NCBI GenBank assembly: GCA_945881875.1
Contig: CAMCVH010000001.1
Coordinates: forward strand, 496,001 to 560,000
DNA length: 64,000 nucleotides
Source: Polynucleobacter meluiroseus
GTDB lineage: Bacteria > Pseudomonadota > Gammaproteobacteria > Burkholderiales > Burkholderiaceae
Reading direction: 5' to 3'
Shown here one piece after another: positions 46,052-54,563 of the stretch. How positions within the stretch are numbered: position 1 is the stretch's first letter; each line of letters begins with the position of its first letter. The position numbers and the translations under genes were made by a program. The notes below the pieces were generated by a model, which did no database searches, was not told the DNA's origin, and worked only from the letters and a program-made list of their open reading frames with translations.

Positions 46052-46396
46052 ATGTTGGGGAAAATACGCCAAAAGCTCCTCACTCAGCAACAACCCGAAG
46101 AGTTCAAGCGAGTGGAGTTGCTGTGCCCTATTTGTGATCGGCCTATTCCTGATTCGCAAAAAGATGCGCATCATTTCATTCCAAAATCAAAAGGTGGAAA
46201 AGCAACCGAGTACTTACATCGGATTTGCCATCGACAAATCCATGCACTATTTACAGAAACTCAGCTAGCTAGAGAGTTAAATACCGCTGAGGCCATTAAA
46301 GAACGGCAGGAGATACAAAAGTTCATTGCTTGGGTAAAAAACAAACCCAATCATTTTTACCAAAGATCATCAAAAAGTAATTTAATTCGTCGATAA
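46052..46396 (+). CDS. HNH-family small nuclease-like protein
   Basis: A 114-residue protein with an HNH/treble-clef zinc motif: CPICDRPIP, then DAHHFIPKSKGGK, then HRICHRQIHALF. This gives the four-cysteine or C2-C/H set and the catalytic HH expected of an HNH nuclease. Stand-alone HNH proteins of this size occur in many chromosomes without a known role. It lies 61 bp after DUF3422 and is convergent with the FAD oxidoreductase (13 bp). Confidence 0.8.
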   Translation: MLGKIRQKLLTQQQPEEFKRVELLCPICDRPIPDSQKDAHHFIPKSKGGKATEYLHRICHRQIHALFTETQLARELNTAEAIKERQEIQKFIAWVKNKPNHFYQRSSKSNLIRR

Positions 46397-46409
46397 ATAT
46401 TGCTGCTAA

Positions 46410-47432
46410 TTAGAGCGTATCAATGCTATCCATGAGGCTCAATCTCTGCGCTAAGGTATGACCACTCATCCAAGCACCTTCAACGGTTGAGTTTCTAAGC
46501 CAGTCACCACATAAACTCATATTGAGATGAGTATCTATAACAAAGTTGGTCTCACTGGGAGTTTCTAGTTTGGAATAACGCCACAAATGTGTTTGATACA
46601 AGTCACACTCTGCACCGGTTAATTCTTTAAATCCCTTTAATAAGAGTGCCTCAGCTTCTGGTTGACTCAAATCTATATTTTCTAGTGACCAATCTGAGCT
46701 AGCTTGCGCTACCCATGACTCATAAAGAGACCTTCCAGGCTTATTACTATCTCGTGCTATCCATGAAAACAGATGGCTCTGAACAAAAGCGCCATCGAAA
46801 TCAAGCTTTAAAGGGGTTTTAAGATAGGCCATCAATGTCCAACATGGCAACATCACTACTTGGTCACATGTCTCAGTTAATTGATCTGAATACTCACCGA
46901 TCAATACTTTAGCTTGCGGTGAAGGAATCGCCAGAACAACATGATCAAATTCTTGAGGTAATAACCCTTGCTCTTTAGATACCAATTGCCAAGTACCATT
47001 TTTATTCTTAGAACCTCGTAAAGGTTTATTCCACTTCAGTTCAGTGATGGTATGTAATAGCGATATGTTTAAAGTGCTAGCCAAATACTTCGCAGGTGCG
47101 CTCATGGTTGGCACACCAACGTAACGATTTCTTTCGCTTTTGAGATCTGTGATGTTGCCATTATCCAAAGAAACAATCTTGCCACCCCATGCTTTTGCAT
47201 TACCAGAGGCTTCCCACTTTTTCACTTCTTCTGCAAAGCGCTCATCTTTAACCGTGAAATACTGGGCCCCATGGTCAGCACCCCACTCTTGATAGTAGCG
47301 ATGGCTCATACGGCCACCCACACCTCTACTCTTATCAAAAATAGAAACTTCAAAGCCACATTTCACCAGCTCTGTTGCACAGGCTAAACCTGAAATACCC
47401 GCACCGATAATGGCAATTCTTTGTTGATTCAT
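46410..47432 (-). CDS. NAD(P)/FAD-dependent oxidoreductase (amine-oxidase/renalase-like)
   Basis: A 340-residue flavoprotein with an N-terminal dinucleotide fold IAIIGAGISGLACATELVKCGFEV, the second FAD motif DKSRGVGGRMSHRYYQEWGADHGAQYFTVKDE in outline, and a C-terminal FAD contact LSLCGDWLRNSTVEGAWMSG. It resembles the renalase-like group of amine-oxidase-fold proteins. Substrate is unknown. It is 16 bp after the exonuclease/GIY-YIG gene and in the same direction as the photolyase homologue, a pairing I recall in other bacteria but have not checked. Confidence 0.85.
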   Translation of the reverse strand: MNQQRIAIIGAGISGLACATELVKCGFEVSIFDKSRGVGGRMSHRYYQEWGADHGAQYFTVKDERFAEEVKKWEASGNAKAWGGKIVSLDNGNITDLKSERNRYVGVPTMSAPAKYLASTLNISLLHTITELKWNKPLRGSKNKNGTWQLVSKEQGLLPQEFDHVVLAIPSPQAKVLIGEYSDQLTETCDQVVMLPCWTLMAYLKTPLKLDFDGAFVQSHLFSWIARDSNKPGRSLYESWVAQASSDWSLENIDLSQPEAEALLLKGFKELTGAECDLYQTHLWRYSKLETPSETNFVIDTHLNMSLCGDWLRNSTVEGAWMSGHTLAQRLSLMDSIDTL

Positions 47433-47448
47433 GAATAGTCTTTATTTC

Positions 47449-48888
47449 CTAAAATGTTTGTTCTGAAATACTTTTTGCTGAAGGTATCTGAATAATAAGA
47501 TCCTTTGAATAATTCTTTAAAGCTTTTTTGATAATTTTGTATATATCTAAATCAAACTCTGGTTGACCGTCTTCTAATAACTCATATACTTCATTTTCAT
47601 CAATAGCAGTACCCAAGTAACACCAATGATCGAATATGTGTAAATCGCCTTCTTCTTTAATAGCAATGGCGCCCGAATAAGGCCAAGTGTTGATTTTTAA
47701 TTTTTGTAGTGCTGTTTTAAGTTTTAAATTATGTATTTGTGGTGATTCCTCACCAATACAAGCTCCGTTGCACTTTTTAACATGATAACCAAAGCAAGAG
47801 CCGCCTTGTTGTAATTTTTCAAATCCCAACAAGCCCTCACACAGTTGGTTCTTTTTGGCAATGGCTTGCAAAGCTTTAAGCGCCTCTCGTTTGCTATAAA
47901 ACAAACCATAAAGATTCTTTTGCTTACCAGGCTGTAAGTCATGATGATTCACTAAGCTCATTTTGATATGTTGAGTTTCAGTTAAAGGCGCAGCCGGATC
48001 AAAGTCTTCATCCATGCGCCATGCGCATAGGTCTTTAGACTTCCTCAGCTTGATATTAAAGCTAGGTAGCTTTTCTTTAATGAGTCGAGATTCTAATAAA
48101 AGTGCTCCTAACTCTCCACCTGTTTCAATCCAATCAATATCTCTCACTTGAAGAGAGATTTTCATTTCTTTACGAATTGTTAGCGCTGAGTAAAAGTGCC
48201 CCATGACTCTAGACTTGATATCGTTACTTTTACCGATATAAAGAGTTTGTTTATTTTCTGCATAAAAAATATAAACACCTGGCTTATTGGGTAATTCATC
48301 CACCATCTCGCGATCAATGTGAGGAGGCAAGCTGGGGCGGCCTAATAAGAACTGTACTTCCTCTAATAGGCGCTCACGTCCAAACAATACTTCACAGCGT
48401 TGCCAAAATTGATGAATGAGCTGTGCATCACCTAAAGCTCTATGGCGAGCGCTGACATGAAGGTCATGAACCCTGATCAATGTATCTAAGTTATGTCTAG
48501 CTTGGTCAGGAAAAAGGCGTCTTGAAAGCTTAACGGTACAAAGTACCTTTGGCTGAAAATCAATGCCGACTCTTTTGAACTCATCTCTAATAAAGCCATG
48601 ATCAAAACGGGCATTGTGCGCAATAAATATTTTGTCTTTGAGTTCAATGAAAAGGTCTTGGGCGATATCTTCAAAACGTGGCTGAGTTGCAACCATCTCA
48701 GGCGTGATGCCGGTTAATTGTTGAATATTTTGGGGGATGTAACTGTCAGGGTTGACTAAAGTTGACCACTCGCTGACTTCTTTGTCATCCAAGGTCAAAA
48801 TACCAATTTCAGTGATGCGATCTATGTGAGACCGAGAACCGGTGGTCTCGATATCAACAAAAGCAAAAATAGAATCGCTCGCAGGCAT
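47449..48888 (-). CDS. Exonuclease (DnaQ-like) fused to GIY-YIG nuclease domain
   Basis: A 479-residue two-domain nuclease. Residues about 7-170 form a DEDDh 3'-5' exonuclease (FAFVDIETTGS, HNARFDHGFI, HRALGDAQLIHQF). From about residue 200 a GIY-YIG domain of the UvrC/Cho kind begins, with PGVYIFYAENKQTLYIGKSNDIKSRV and later the catalytic E in GGELGALLLESRLIKEKLP. The C-terminal part carries a UvrC-like CHCG region (GYHVKKCNGACIGEE). Such fusions are annotated as DNA polymerase III epsilon-like; a repair role is inferred. It is the middle gene of photolyase-nuclease-FAD oxidoreductase. Confidence 0.88.
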   Translation of the reverse strand: MPASDSIFAFVDIETTGSRSHIDRITEIGILTLDDKEVSEWSTLVNPDSYIPQNIQQLTGITPEMVATQPRFEDIAQDLFIELKDKIFIAHNARFDHGFIRDEFKRVGIDFQPKVLCTVKLSRRLFPDQARHNLDTLIRVHDLHVSARHRALGDAQLIHQFWQRCEVLFGRERLLEEVQFLLGRPSLPPHIDREMVDELPNKPGVYIFYAENKQTLYIGKSNDIKSRVMGHFYSALTIRKEMKISLQVRDIDWIETGGELGALLLESRLIKEKLPSFNIKLRKSKDLCAWRMDEDFDPAAPLTETQHIKMSLVNHHDLQPGKQKNLYGLFYSKREALKALQAIAKKNQLCEGLLGFEKLQQGGSCFGYHVKKCNGACIGEESPQIHNLKLKTALQKLKINTWPYSGAIAIKEEGDLHIFDHWCYLGTAIDENEVYELLEDGQPEFDLDIYKIIKKALKNYSKDLIIQIPSAKSISEQTF

Positions 48889-48965
48889 TTAAGGGTATTT
48901 CAAAGTTTTGGAAAGATAACAATTATGCTACCGAGCTCAAATTTTAGCTATCGATAACCTCAGGT

Positions 48966-50258
48966 TTAAAGCCAGTGTTTTCTATAAGCACCATCAGGAT
49001 CATGGTCACGCATCTGCTTACCTACATTAAAGGGTCTACCGCCCCTTGGATCGGTGCCACGTCCAGCGATGTATAACCAATTACCTTGATTGCTATAAAC
49101 ATCATAATCAATCAATTGCGACTCAAACCAAGCAGCTCCCGCTCTCCAGTCTCCACCCATATCGTAGATCCAGTAACTCGCCACAATCTGTCGCATGCGG
49201 TTAGACATAAACCCAGTTGAAGATAGTTCGGTCATGGCAGCATTGATAAATGAATCTTTTGTTTGGCCATTGATCCATTGATTGAATTGGCTCACATTTA
49301 ACTTACCAATGAGCTGATCAGTCAGGCCCGTTCGATAAAAAAGCTTTTTTCCGTATTTAAATGGTAAGAATGAAAAGTAGTCACGCCAAAGAAGTTCAAA
49401 CCATATCCAGTAAGTGCTTTCGTTAGCACCATGCTGCTTTTCATATTGACTTAATCGTTGCGCAATGGATCTGGCCGAGGAACACCCATGAGCCAACCAT
49501 GGAGAAAACTTAGTTGAGTAGTCCATACCCAATAATTGGTTACGAGTCTGTTTGTAAGTATCAGGCAGACGACGTTCGAAATATTGCTCAATGTGTAATG
49601 AAGCAGCTGTTTCACCACCTTCGAAAATGAGTTCAGCGTTATCTGCTGCGTTAACTGTTATTTCTTTTTTATTATCTATTCTCAGATTATTTAGGTTTTG
49701 GTTTTGATTAATCTGATTTAGCTCATCTGGCAAAGGTGGAATAGTGCTGGGTGGTAATACAGGTTTTGCGAATTTAAGCTTGGCGTTTTCAATCTTTTGT
49801 CGAAAAGCAGTAAACATATCGGGCATTTGTTCTAAGGCGAACGGAAGATCCTTAGGATCCAACATGCTAGATTGCCAAAGCTGTTTAACAGTGACGTTTT
49901 GTTTGTTCAGCAGATTAACATCGCTATTCTCTTCAGGTGCTTCAATAGCTTGGCAGTACACATCTGCATCCCCAAGTATTTTTATCAATTCAGGAATGAT
50001 CTCTTCAGGTAGTCCTGAAAATTCTAATAAATCAGATCCTTTTTCTAAAAGCTGTTTTTTAAGATCCAAGATGGATTCTTGTAAAAACTGTTGAGAATAT
50101 GAACCTTTTTTAGAAAAACCCCATTTTGTGTCGGCTTTATTCCTAGGATGATGAATATATATAGGTAATAAGGCTTCACTATCTAAGCAAGCAGTTACAA
50201 AAGCTGGGTTATCTATTAGGCGAAGATCGCCTCTGAACCAGTAAATAATTTTTTTCAC
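48966..50258 (-). CDS. Cryptochrome/photolyase family protein, DASH-like
   Basis: A 430-residue FAD-binding photoreceptor or photolyase. The N-terminal antenna domain begins IIYWFRGDLRLIDNPAFV; the FAD domain has YSTKFSPWLAHGCSS, WFELLWRDYFSFL, SSTGFMSNRMRQIVASYWIYDMG in outline, and the DASH-like GNWLYIAGRGTDPRGG. In the usual TG-x-P-x-x-D-A segment this protein reads TKDSFINA, replacing Gly-Pro and the Asp. DASH proteins repair pyrimidine dimers in single-stranded DNA. The start is GTG at 50258. It heads the unit with the nuclease fusion 77 bp downstream. Confidence 0.88.
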   Translation of the reverse strand: MKKIIYWFRGDLRLIDNPAFVTACLDSEALLPIYIHHPRNKADTKWGFSKKGSYSQQFLQESILDLKKQLLEKGSDLLEFSGLPEEIIPELIKILGDADVYCQAIEAPEENSDVNLLNKQNVTVKQLWQSSMLDPKDLPFALEQMPDMFTAFRQKIENAKLKFAKPVLPPSTIPPLPDELNQINQNQNLNNLRIDNKKEITVNAADNAELIFEGGETAASLHIEQYFERRLPDTYKQTRNQLLGMDYSTKFSPWLAHGCSSARSIAQRLSQYEKQHGANESTYWIWFELLWRDYFSFLPFKYGKKLFYRTGLTDQLIGKLNVSQFNQWINGQTKDSFINAAMTELSSTGFMSNRMRQIVASYWIYDMGGDWRAGAAWFESQLIDYDVYSNQGNWLYIAGRGTDPRGGRPFNVGKQMRDHDPDGAYRKHWL

Positions 50259-50297
50259 AATAAAATCAGAGCCTTGAGTATTTGACCGGTGTTTTAA

Positions 50298-50315
50298 GTG
50301 TCAATGATGTGTCAA
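50298..50315 (+). promoter_or_regulatory. Perfect 11-bp direct repeat GTGTCAA (Pho-like) upstream of the LON-domain gene
   Basis: GTGTCAA-TGAT-GTGTCAA gives two identical 7-mers with an 11-bp period, the PhoB geometry. A TACTAT -10 candidate at 50333-50338 lies 17 bp after the second unit. The 203-bp gap between photolyase and LON genes shows no other clear element. Confidence 0.4.
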
Positions 50316-50461
50316 ATTTGATGAAGTTACATACTATACGACTGCATCAAATATTGCTTTAGACCATTATTGATGGGGTCCTAAAAGTAATTCGGGGGTG
50401 TTAAAGATAGGTACTTTATGGAACATCAGCAAAGATAGAGCAAATCCTTTAAATTAGGTGC

Positions 50462-51115
50462 ATGACAACACCTGAACAAAAAACAATTCCACTATTTCCA
50501 CTAGGCACCATTCTTTTTCCGGATGGCATCATTCCTTTGAAGATTTTTGAAGCTCGTTATCTTGATATGATTAAACGCTGCTTCCGTGAAGGCACTCCTT
50601 TTGGGGTGATTAGCATTATTAACATTGATAGTGATGACTCCGAAACAGGTAATCAAGTATCTGTCCAAAAGAGTTTCTCTGAAATTGGTACTTTAGCAAT
50701 GATCGAGGATTTTGATCCAGTGCAACCAACCGTGTACATGATTAGATCAATTGGTACTCAACGCTTTAAGCTTCTAAGTGCCCGCCAAGAATCAGATGGC
50801 TTGTGGGTAGGTGACGTTGAAATGCTTGAGAATGATCGATCCATCCCGGTTCCACCGGAACACCAAAATGTAGCTGATTTGCTTCATGAAATGATCCATG
50901 TCATTCAAAGTCAAAATTTGATTGAAGAGCCCTTATTTAAAGAACCTACTGACCCCAATGATTGCGGCTGGGTTGCCAATCGATTAGCTGAGTTACTTCC
51001 GCTTTCTCTACCAGTGAAAAATCACCTCTTGGGACAAACCAATCCAAGAGTACGCCTTGATCTGATTACTGAAATTATTGAGGATGATGACTTAAGAAAG
51101 TTAGTCGTTCATTAA
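50462..51115 (+). CDS. LON N-terminal (substrate-binding) domain protein
   Basis: A 217-residue stand-alone LON substrate-binding domain without ATPase or protease. It begins IPLFPLGTILFPDGIIPLKIFEARYLDMIKRC, the family signature, followed by the beta-rich core with YMIRSIGTQRFKLL. Such proteins are widespread and their role is unclear; they may act as protein-binding adaptors. It starts behind the GTGTCAA repeat and is followed after 2 bp by the MpaB-like gene. Confidence 0.9.
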   Translation: MTTPEQKTIPLFPLGTILFPDGIIPLKIFEARYLDMIKRCFREGTPFGVISIINIDSDDSETGNQVSVQKSFSEIGTLAMIEDFDPVQPTVYMIRSIGTQRFKLLSARQESDGLWVGDVEMLENDRSIPVPPEHQNVADLLHEMIHVIQSQNLIEEPLFKEPTDPNDCGWVANRLAELLPLSLPVKNHLLGQTNPRVRLDLITEIIEDDDLRKLVVH

Positions 51116-51117
51116 TA

Positions 51118-51978
51118 ATGATTCATGAGCTAATCCGTCAATCAATTAGAGATATGGTGGGTGGCGGAGGTCCGCCAGTGGCTTTTTTGAGTCCCCCCGG
51201 TGACCGTGGGCTATTAGGTCCAGAATCAATTGCGTGGAAAGTCCATGCAGACTTTATTTCAATGATGATTGGCGGCATCAGCTCTCTGATCTTACAAGCG
51301 CTTCATCCAAAAGCTTTGGCTGGTGTTTGGGATCACTCAAGTTTTAGGGAAGATCTTAAAGGGCGACTCGGTAGAACTGCTTATTTTATTGCTGCAACCA
51401 CTTATGGCTCGACCGAGATGGCTGAGAACATCATTGAACGCGTCAATCTCATCCATACCAAAGTCAGTGGTACAGATGAGCTAGGACAACCCTACCATGC
51501 CACTGACCCTCACTTACTGGCATGGGTTCACTTAACTGAAACCAGGAGCTTTATGAGCTCTTTTGAACATCACCGCCAAGAACAACTGACTGCAATACAA
51601 AAAGATCAATATTTTTTAGAAATGAAAATGCTTGGTGAAAAAATGGGAGCCATTGATTTACCAAGTAACTATGCCCATACAGAATCAGCTATCCACTCTT
51701 ATTCGTCAGAATTACACTTTGGCGAACGCGCCAAAAGTATCATTGATTTATTAGAGAACTTTCCAGGCCCATTTCGCTCTAAAGTTTTTATCAAATTAAT
51801 CAGTCGTGCGGGATTTTTAAACTTACCTAATTGGGTTTACCCCGTCATTGGCAGATCTGTTCCCAATGACTTAGAGCGTTATGCGGTCAAGAAGAGTATT
51901 AATCTGATCGCCATACCTGTCAGAGAAGCACTTAAAGATAGTGTGGCAGCTCACTCTCTTCGTCGAATTTATGGGTAA
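51118..51978 (+). CDS. MpaB/DUF2236-type oxygenase-like protein
   Basis: A 286-residue protein of the DUF2236 group, which includes rubber oxygenase Lcp (haem b) and fungal MpaB. The family segments GPESIAWKVHADFISMMIGGISSLILQALHPKALAGVWDHS in outline, FIAATTYGSTEMAE and DPHLLAWVHLTETRSF are clear, including the histidine that binds haem in Lcp (LQALHP). Substrate is unknown. It starts 2 bp after the LON gene and is 34 bp before DUF4149. Confidence 0.85.
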   Translation: MIHELIRQSIRDMVGGGGPPVAFLSPPGDRGLLGPESIAWKVHADFISMMIGGISSLILQALHPKALAGVWDHSSFREDLKGRLGRTAYFIAATTYGSTEMAENIIERVNLIHTKVSGTDELGQPYHATDPHLLAWVHLTETRSFMSSFEHHRQEQLTAIQKDQYFLEMKMLGEKMGAIDLPSNYAHTESAIHSYSSELHFGERAKSIIDLLENFPGPFRSKVFIKLISRAGFLNLPNWVYPVIGRSVPNDLERYAVKKSINLIAIPVREALKDSVAAHSLRRIYG

Positions 51979-52012
51979 GATGATTCAAATAATTTATATA
52001 TAAAGGTAGAAA

Positions 52013-52384
52013 ATGATCACCAATTATTTAATTGCAGGCATGGTAGGCATCATGCTATTTTTTACAGTAGTGGTTGCACCTACCGTTTTTAAAGTATTGC
52101 CTGTTGAGTGGTCTAGCGCTTACGTCAGAAGCTTCTTCCCTAAGTACTATGCCTCTCTTGGCATTATTACTATTATTTGTGTTTTCATCGAAACAGAAGC
52201 GCTTAACAAGATACTTCTAGCGATCTGCGCCAGCTTGTTTGCTTTCACTTTGTTTTATCTCACTGATAAGATCAATCAAGCTAAAGATAGCGGCCAGACT
52301 CGCCAATTCCATGTTTTACATGTCTTAAGTGTTGTGATTAATCTGTTACAACTTGTTATTTTTATTTACCTTCTAGCGGCCTGA
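52013..52384 (+). CDS. DUF4149-type membrane protein
   Basis: A 123-residue inner-membrane protein with four hydrophobic helices and the TMEM205/DUF4149 look (GIMLFFTVVVAPTVFKVLP, then RSFFPKYYASLGIITI). Function is not known. AAAGGTAG precedes the ATG. It lies between the MpaB-like gene and a small exported protein that begins 2 bp after its stop. Confidence 0.8.
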   Translation: MITNYLIAGMVGIMLFFTVVVAPTVFKVLPVEWSSAYVRSFFPKYYASLGIITIICVFIETEALNKILLAICASLFAFTLFYLTDKINQAKDSGQTRQFHVLHVLSVVINLLQLVIFIYLLAA

Positions 52385-52386
52385 AT

Positions 52387-52737
52387 ATGATAACAATACA
52401 TTTATCCAAAGCTTTAATAACTTTTACATTTTTAGTAGCTTCGTCATTAGCTTTTGTCAGCGCTCCGCGCGCAAATACTGGGAAGGATGTTGGCACATCT
52501 AATTACCGTGCTGCTTGCATTAAAAAACAAGTTCAAATGCATGAGAAGCTCAAGAATGTTCCTGCTGAGGCTTTCCATCCTTTCTGCGACTGTACCTCTA
52601 AGTTTCTTCTTAATACTCTCAGTCCATCTCAATTGAGCGAATTAAGTAAAGGGGATAAAAAGCCATCTTGGTTACCAGCGGTTGAAAAGTCAGCAGCTGA
52701 GGCTTGCTTGGCACCAATGCCTAAGCTTCAGGTTTAG
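52387..52737 (+). CDS. Small exported protein with three cysteines
   Basis: I do not recognise this 116-residue protein. A signal peptide (LITFTFLVASSLAFVSAPRA) suggests a periplasmic product. The mature part has cysteines in RAACIKKQ, HPFCDCTSKFL and EACLAPM, able to form disulfides, and helices between them. It follows DUF4149 by 2 bp and overlaps the convergent Cys-rich gene by 17 bp. Confidence 0.7.
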   Translation: MITIHLSKALITFTFLVASSLAFVSAPRANTGKDVGTSNYRAACIKKQVQMHEKLKNVPAEAFHPFCDCTSKFLLNTLSPSQLSELSKGDKKPSWLPAVEKSAAEACLAPMPKLQV

Positions 52738-52906
52738 ATTCAGGCTTGTTTGCTGGGCTAGCCTCGTCAGAATCATCAGCTTCCATCATTTTTAGAGTCG
52801 GGGCAACCATTTTTTCGCCGTTCCAAACCTGACCGCACCAGCACTCGCCCTGATCATTGATAATGCATACGCCTGACCCACAACATCTTTTATCTGGTGT
52901 ACTCAT
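52721..52906 (-). CDS. Small Cys-rich protein
   Basis: A 61-residue cytoplasmic protein with an N-terminal cysteine cluster (KRCCGSGVCIINDQGECWCGQVW: five Cys in about 20 residues) and an acidic, proline-rich tail (ADDSDEASPANKPESKPE). The cluster could bind zinc or an Fe-S centre. Its start ATG has GAGGCTGC upstream. It overlaps the 3' end of the exported-protein gene on the other strand. Function is unknown. Confidence 0.65.
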   Translation of the reverse strand: MSTPDKRCCGSGVCIINDQGECWCGQVWNGEKMVAPTLKMMEADDSDEASPANKPESKPEA

Positions 52907-52993
52907 AGCAGCCTCTTTAATATTAAAAATGATTAATACGTCTATTCTAGAGTTTTTAGCGTCAATGCGCTCTTATTCGCTTAGTTGTCAGTG

Positions 52994-53626
52994 ATGATGC
53001 AATCTTTACTTTTTAATCATCCACATCAAGATACAACCCATACTGTCTTAGAGAAGGATGGTCGGGTAGAGTACATGCCGAGGTTTTTCAATGAGGATCA
53101 AAGCACTCTTTTATTTGATCAACTGCTTCAATCTTTAGATTGGCAGGCTGATCAAATAATGATGTTTGGCAAAATGATCACTACTAAGAGAAAAGTAGTC
53201 TGGGTTGGAGACTCTGATTGTTCCTATACCTACTCAGGTGTCAAAAAGAATCCGGAAGCTTGGACACCTGAGCTTTTACAAATGAAAGCTCAACTTGAAA
53301 AACTAGCTGGTTGCGTATTTAACTCTTGCTTACTCAATCTTTACCATAGTGGCGAAGAAGGCATGGGCTGGCACAGCGATGATGAAAAAGAATTAGATCC
53401 TAAAGCTCCCATTGCTTCAATTAGCTTGGGGGCTAGTCGTAAGTTTGCTTTTAGGCATAAGATAGACAAAACAAAAGCTTCGATTATTCTGGAGAATGGC
53501 AGTGTTTTAATGATGCAACCCCCAACGCAAGAATATTGGTCACACAGTTTGGTCACTACAAAATTAGCTACTCCTGCAAGAATTAATCTCACTTTTAGAT
53601 CGATCAAGAATGAATCAAGAAAATAA
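52994..53626 (+). CDS. alkB: AlkB-like alkylated-DNA repair dioxygenase
   Basis: A 2-oxoglutarate/Fe(II) dioxygenase that removes methyl groups from 1-methyladenine and 3-methylcytosine. The 210-residue protein has HxD in GMGWHSDDEKELD, the distal His in QEYWSHSLV and the 2OG-binding Arg in ARINLTFR; the NLYHSGEEGMGWH context is typical of AlkB2/3-like bacterial enzymes. Several starts are possible (TTG 52985, GTG 52991, ATG 52994, ATG 52997). It overlaps the DCC gene by 17 bp. Confidence 0.9.
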   Translation: MMQSLLFNHPHQDTTHTVLEKDGRVEYMPRFFNEDQSTLLFDQLLQSLDWQADQIMMFGKMITTKRKVVWVGDSDCSYTYSGVKKNPEAWTPELLQMKAQLEKLAGCVFNSCLLNLYHSGEEGMGWHSDDEKELDPKAPIASISLGASRKFAFRHKIDKTKASIILENGSVLMMQPPTQEYWSHSLVTTKLATPARINLTFRSIKNESRK

Positions 53627-54005
53627 GCTAGAAGTACTTAAAGTTCTTTATGACGGCGCCTGCCCTCTTTGTAAAAGAGAGATTGCTCATGTCAAGGGTT
53701 TGTCTGACAGAGATCAGAACAGTTCTCTGTCATTTATAGATATCAGTCAAAACTCATCTGAAACGCTTTGTTATGCAGCTGATCGTGAAAAGCTATTAGC
53801 GCGCTTCCATGTTGAAAAATCAGATGGCACACGCATTGATGGCGCAGCTGCTTTTGTAGCGATGTGGGATCGATTGCCAGGCTGGCGCTGGCTTTCTAAG
53901 ATCGCTAAATTACCAGGTGTTCTTTTTATTTTAGAAATGTCTTACAGAGGATTTTTAGTCATCAGACCTCGTATGCAATCTTTGGCGAGACGTTTAGATA
54001 AGTAG
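53610..54005 (+). CDS. DCC family (DUF393) thiol-oxidoreductase-like protein
   Basis: A 131-residue protein named after the D-x-x-C-x-x-C motif, here LYDGACPLCKREIAHV, a thioredoxin-like fold. The C-terminal part (DGAAAFVAMWDRLPGWRWLSKI) is family-typical. Function is unknown. It overlaps the end of alkB by 17 bp and so is probably co-translated with it. It is convergent with the FolB-like gene, 18 bp away. Confidence 0.85.
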   Translation: MNQENKLEVLKVLYDGACPLCKREIAHVKGLSDRDQNSSLSFIDISQNSSETLCYAADREKLLARFHVEKSDGTRIDGAAAFVAMWDRLPGWRWLSKIAKLPGVLFILEMSYRGFLVIRPRMQSLARRLDK

Positions 54006-54023
54006 TTCTAAGTCTCTTAACTT

Positions 54024-54407
54024 CTAGCGCATTGAATGCAATGTAGCTTGGTCAACGGATACCTTCACACCTAAGCTACCCGATCCTCGTCTGACAGGAC
54101 CTTTTCTTAAGCTTATTTCAAGTGCATGAATGGCTTGATACTTGGCACAGGCTTGAACGATACGAGTCATAAGTCTCTCTTGGGTATCGTAATGACCATC
54201 AGCAGCAATCAAATCAATTTCAATAATGAGCGGATCATAATCAAAAACATGATCCATACCATCTTGTGGAATTAGTACAAGTTTTGGGTCAATCCAAAGC
54301 GTCAAATCAAGCAAATGATCATCAGGCACGACATCATCTGGGCCATAAGTACCAATTTTTGTATCTAGTTTTAAATCTTTTAATTCAATAGAAGCTTGAT
54401 GCAGCAT
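54024..54407 (-). CDS. FolB-like (dihydroneopterin aldolase family) protein
   Basis: A 127-residue tunnelling-fold protein resembling dihydroneopterin aldolase. It starts QASIELKDLKLDTKIGTY, has VFDYDPLIIEI and the C-terminal LRKGPVRRGSGSLGVKVSV with the active-site-region lysine. FolB makes 6-hydroxymethyl-dihydropterin for folate. Divergence from standard FolB is appreciable, so it may be a paralogue with another pterin substrate. It is divergent from the glycosyltransferase across 156 bp, which shows no strong site. Confidence 0.75.
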   Translation of the reverse strand: MLHQASIELKDLKLDTKIGTYGPDDVVPDDHLLDLTLWIDPKLVLIPQDGMDHVFDYDPLIIEIDLIAADGHYDTQERLMTRIVQACAKYQAIHALEISLRKGPVRRGSGSLGVKVSVDQATLHSMR

Positions 54408-54563
54408 GTGATCGACCTTTTGTAGTTTTTAATAGTTTTTGATATGAGCATTAATAGGTAAGATTTGATTATTCATGAATTTTGACAATTGTGTGAAAAG
54501 CAGTTTTTTGACTTATTGATGTGTCACTGAAAGAATGATTGATTCATGGTCTAATTCATTTCT

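Noticed and set aside
54408-54563. Pho-like units TTGACAA and ATGTGTC in the FolB/glycosyltransferase gap
   Set aside because: Spacing and matches drift and no run of two good half-sites at 11 bp is present.
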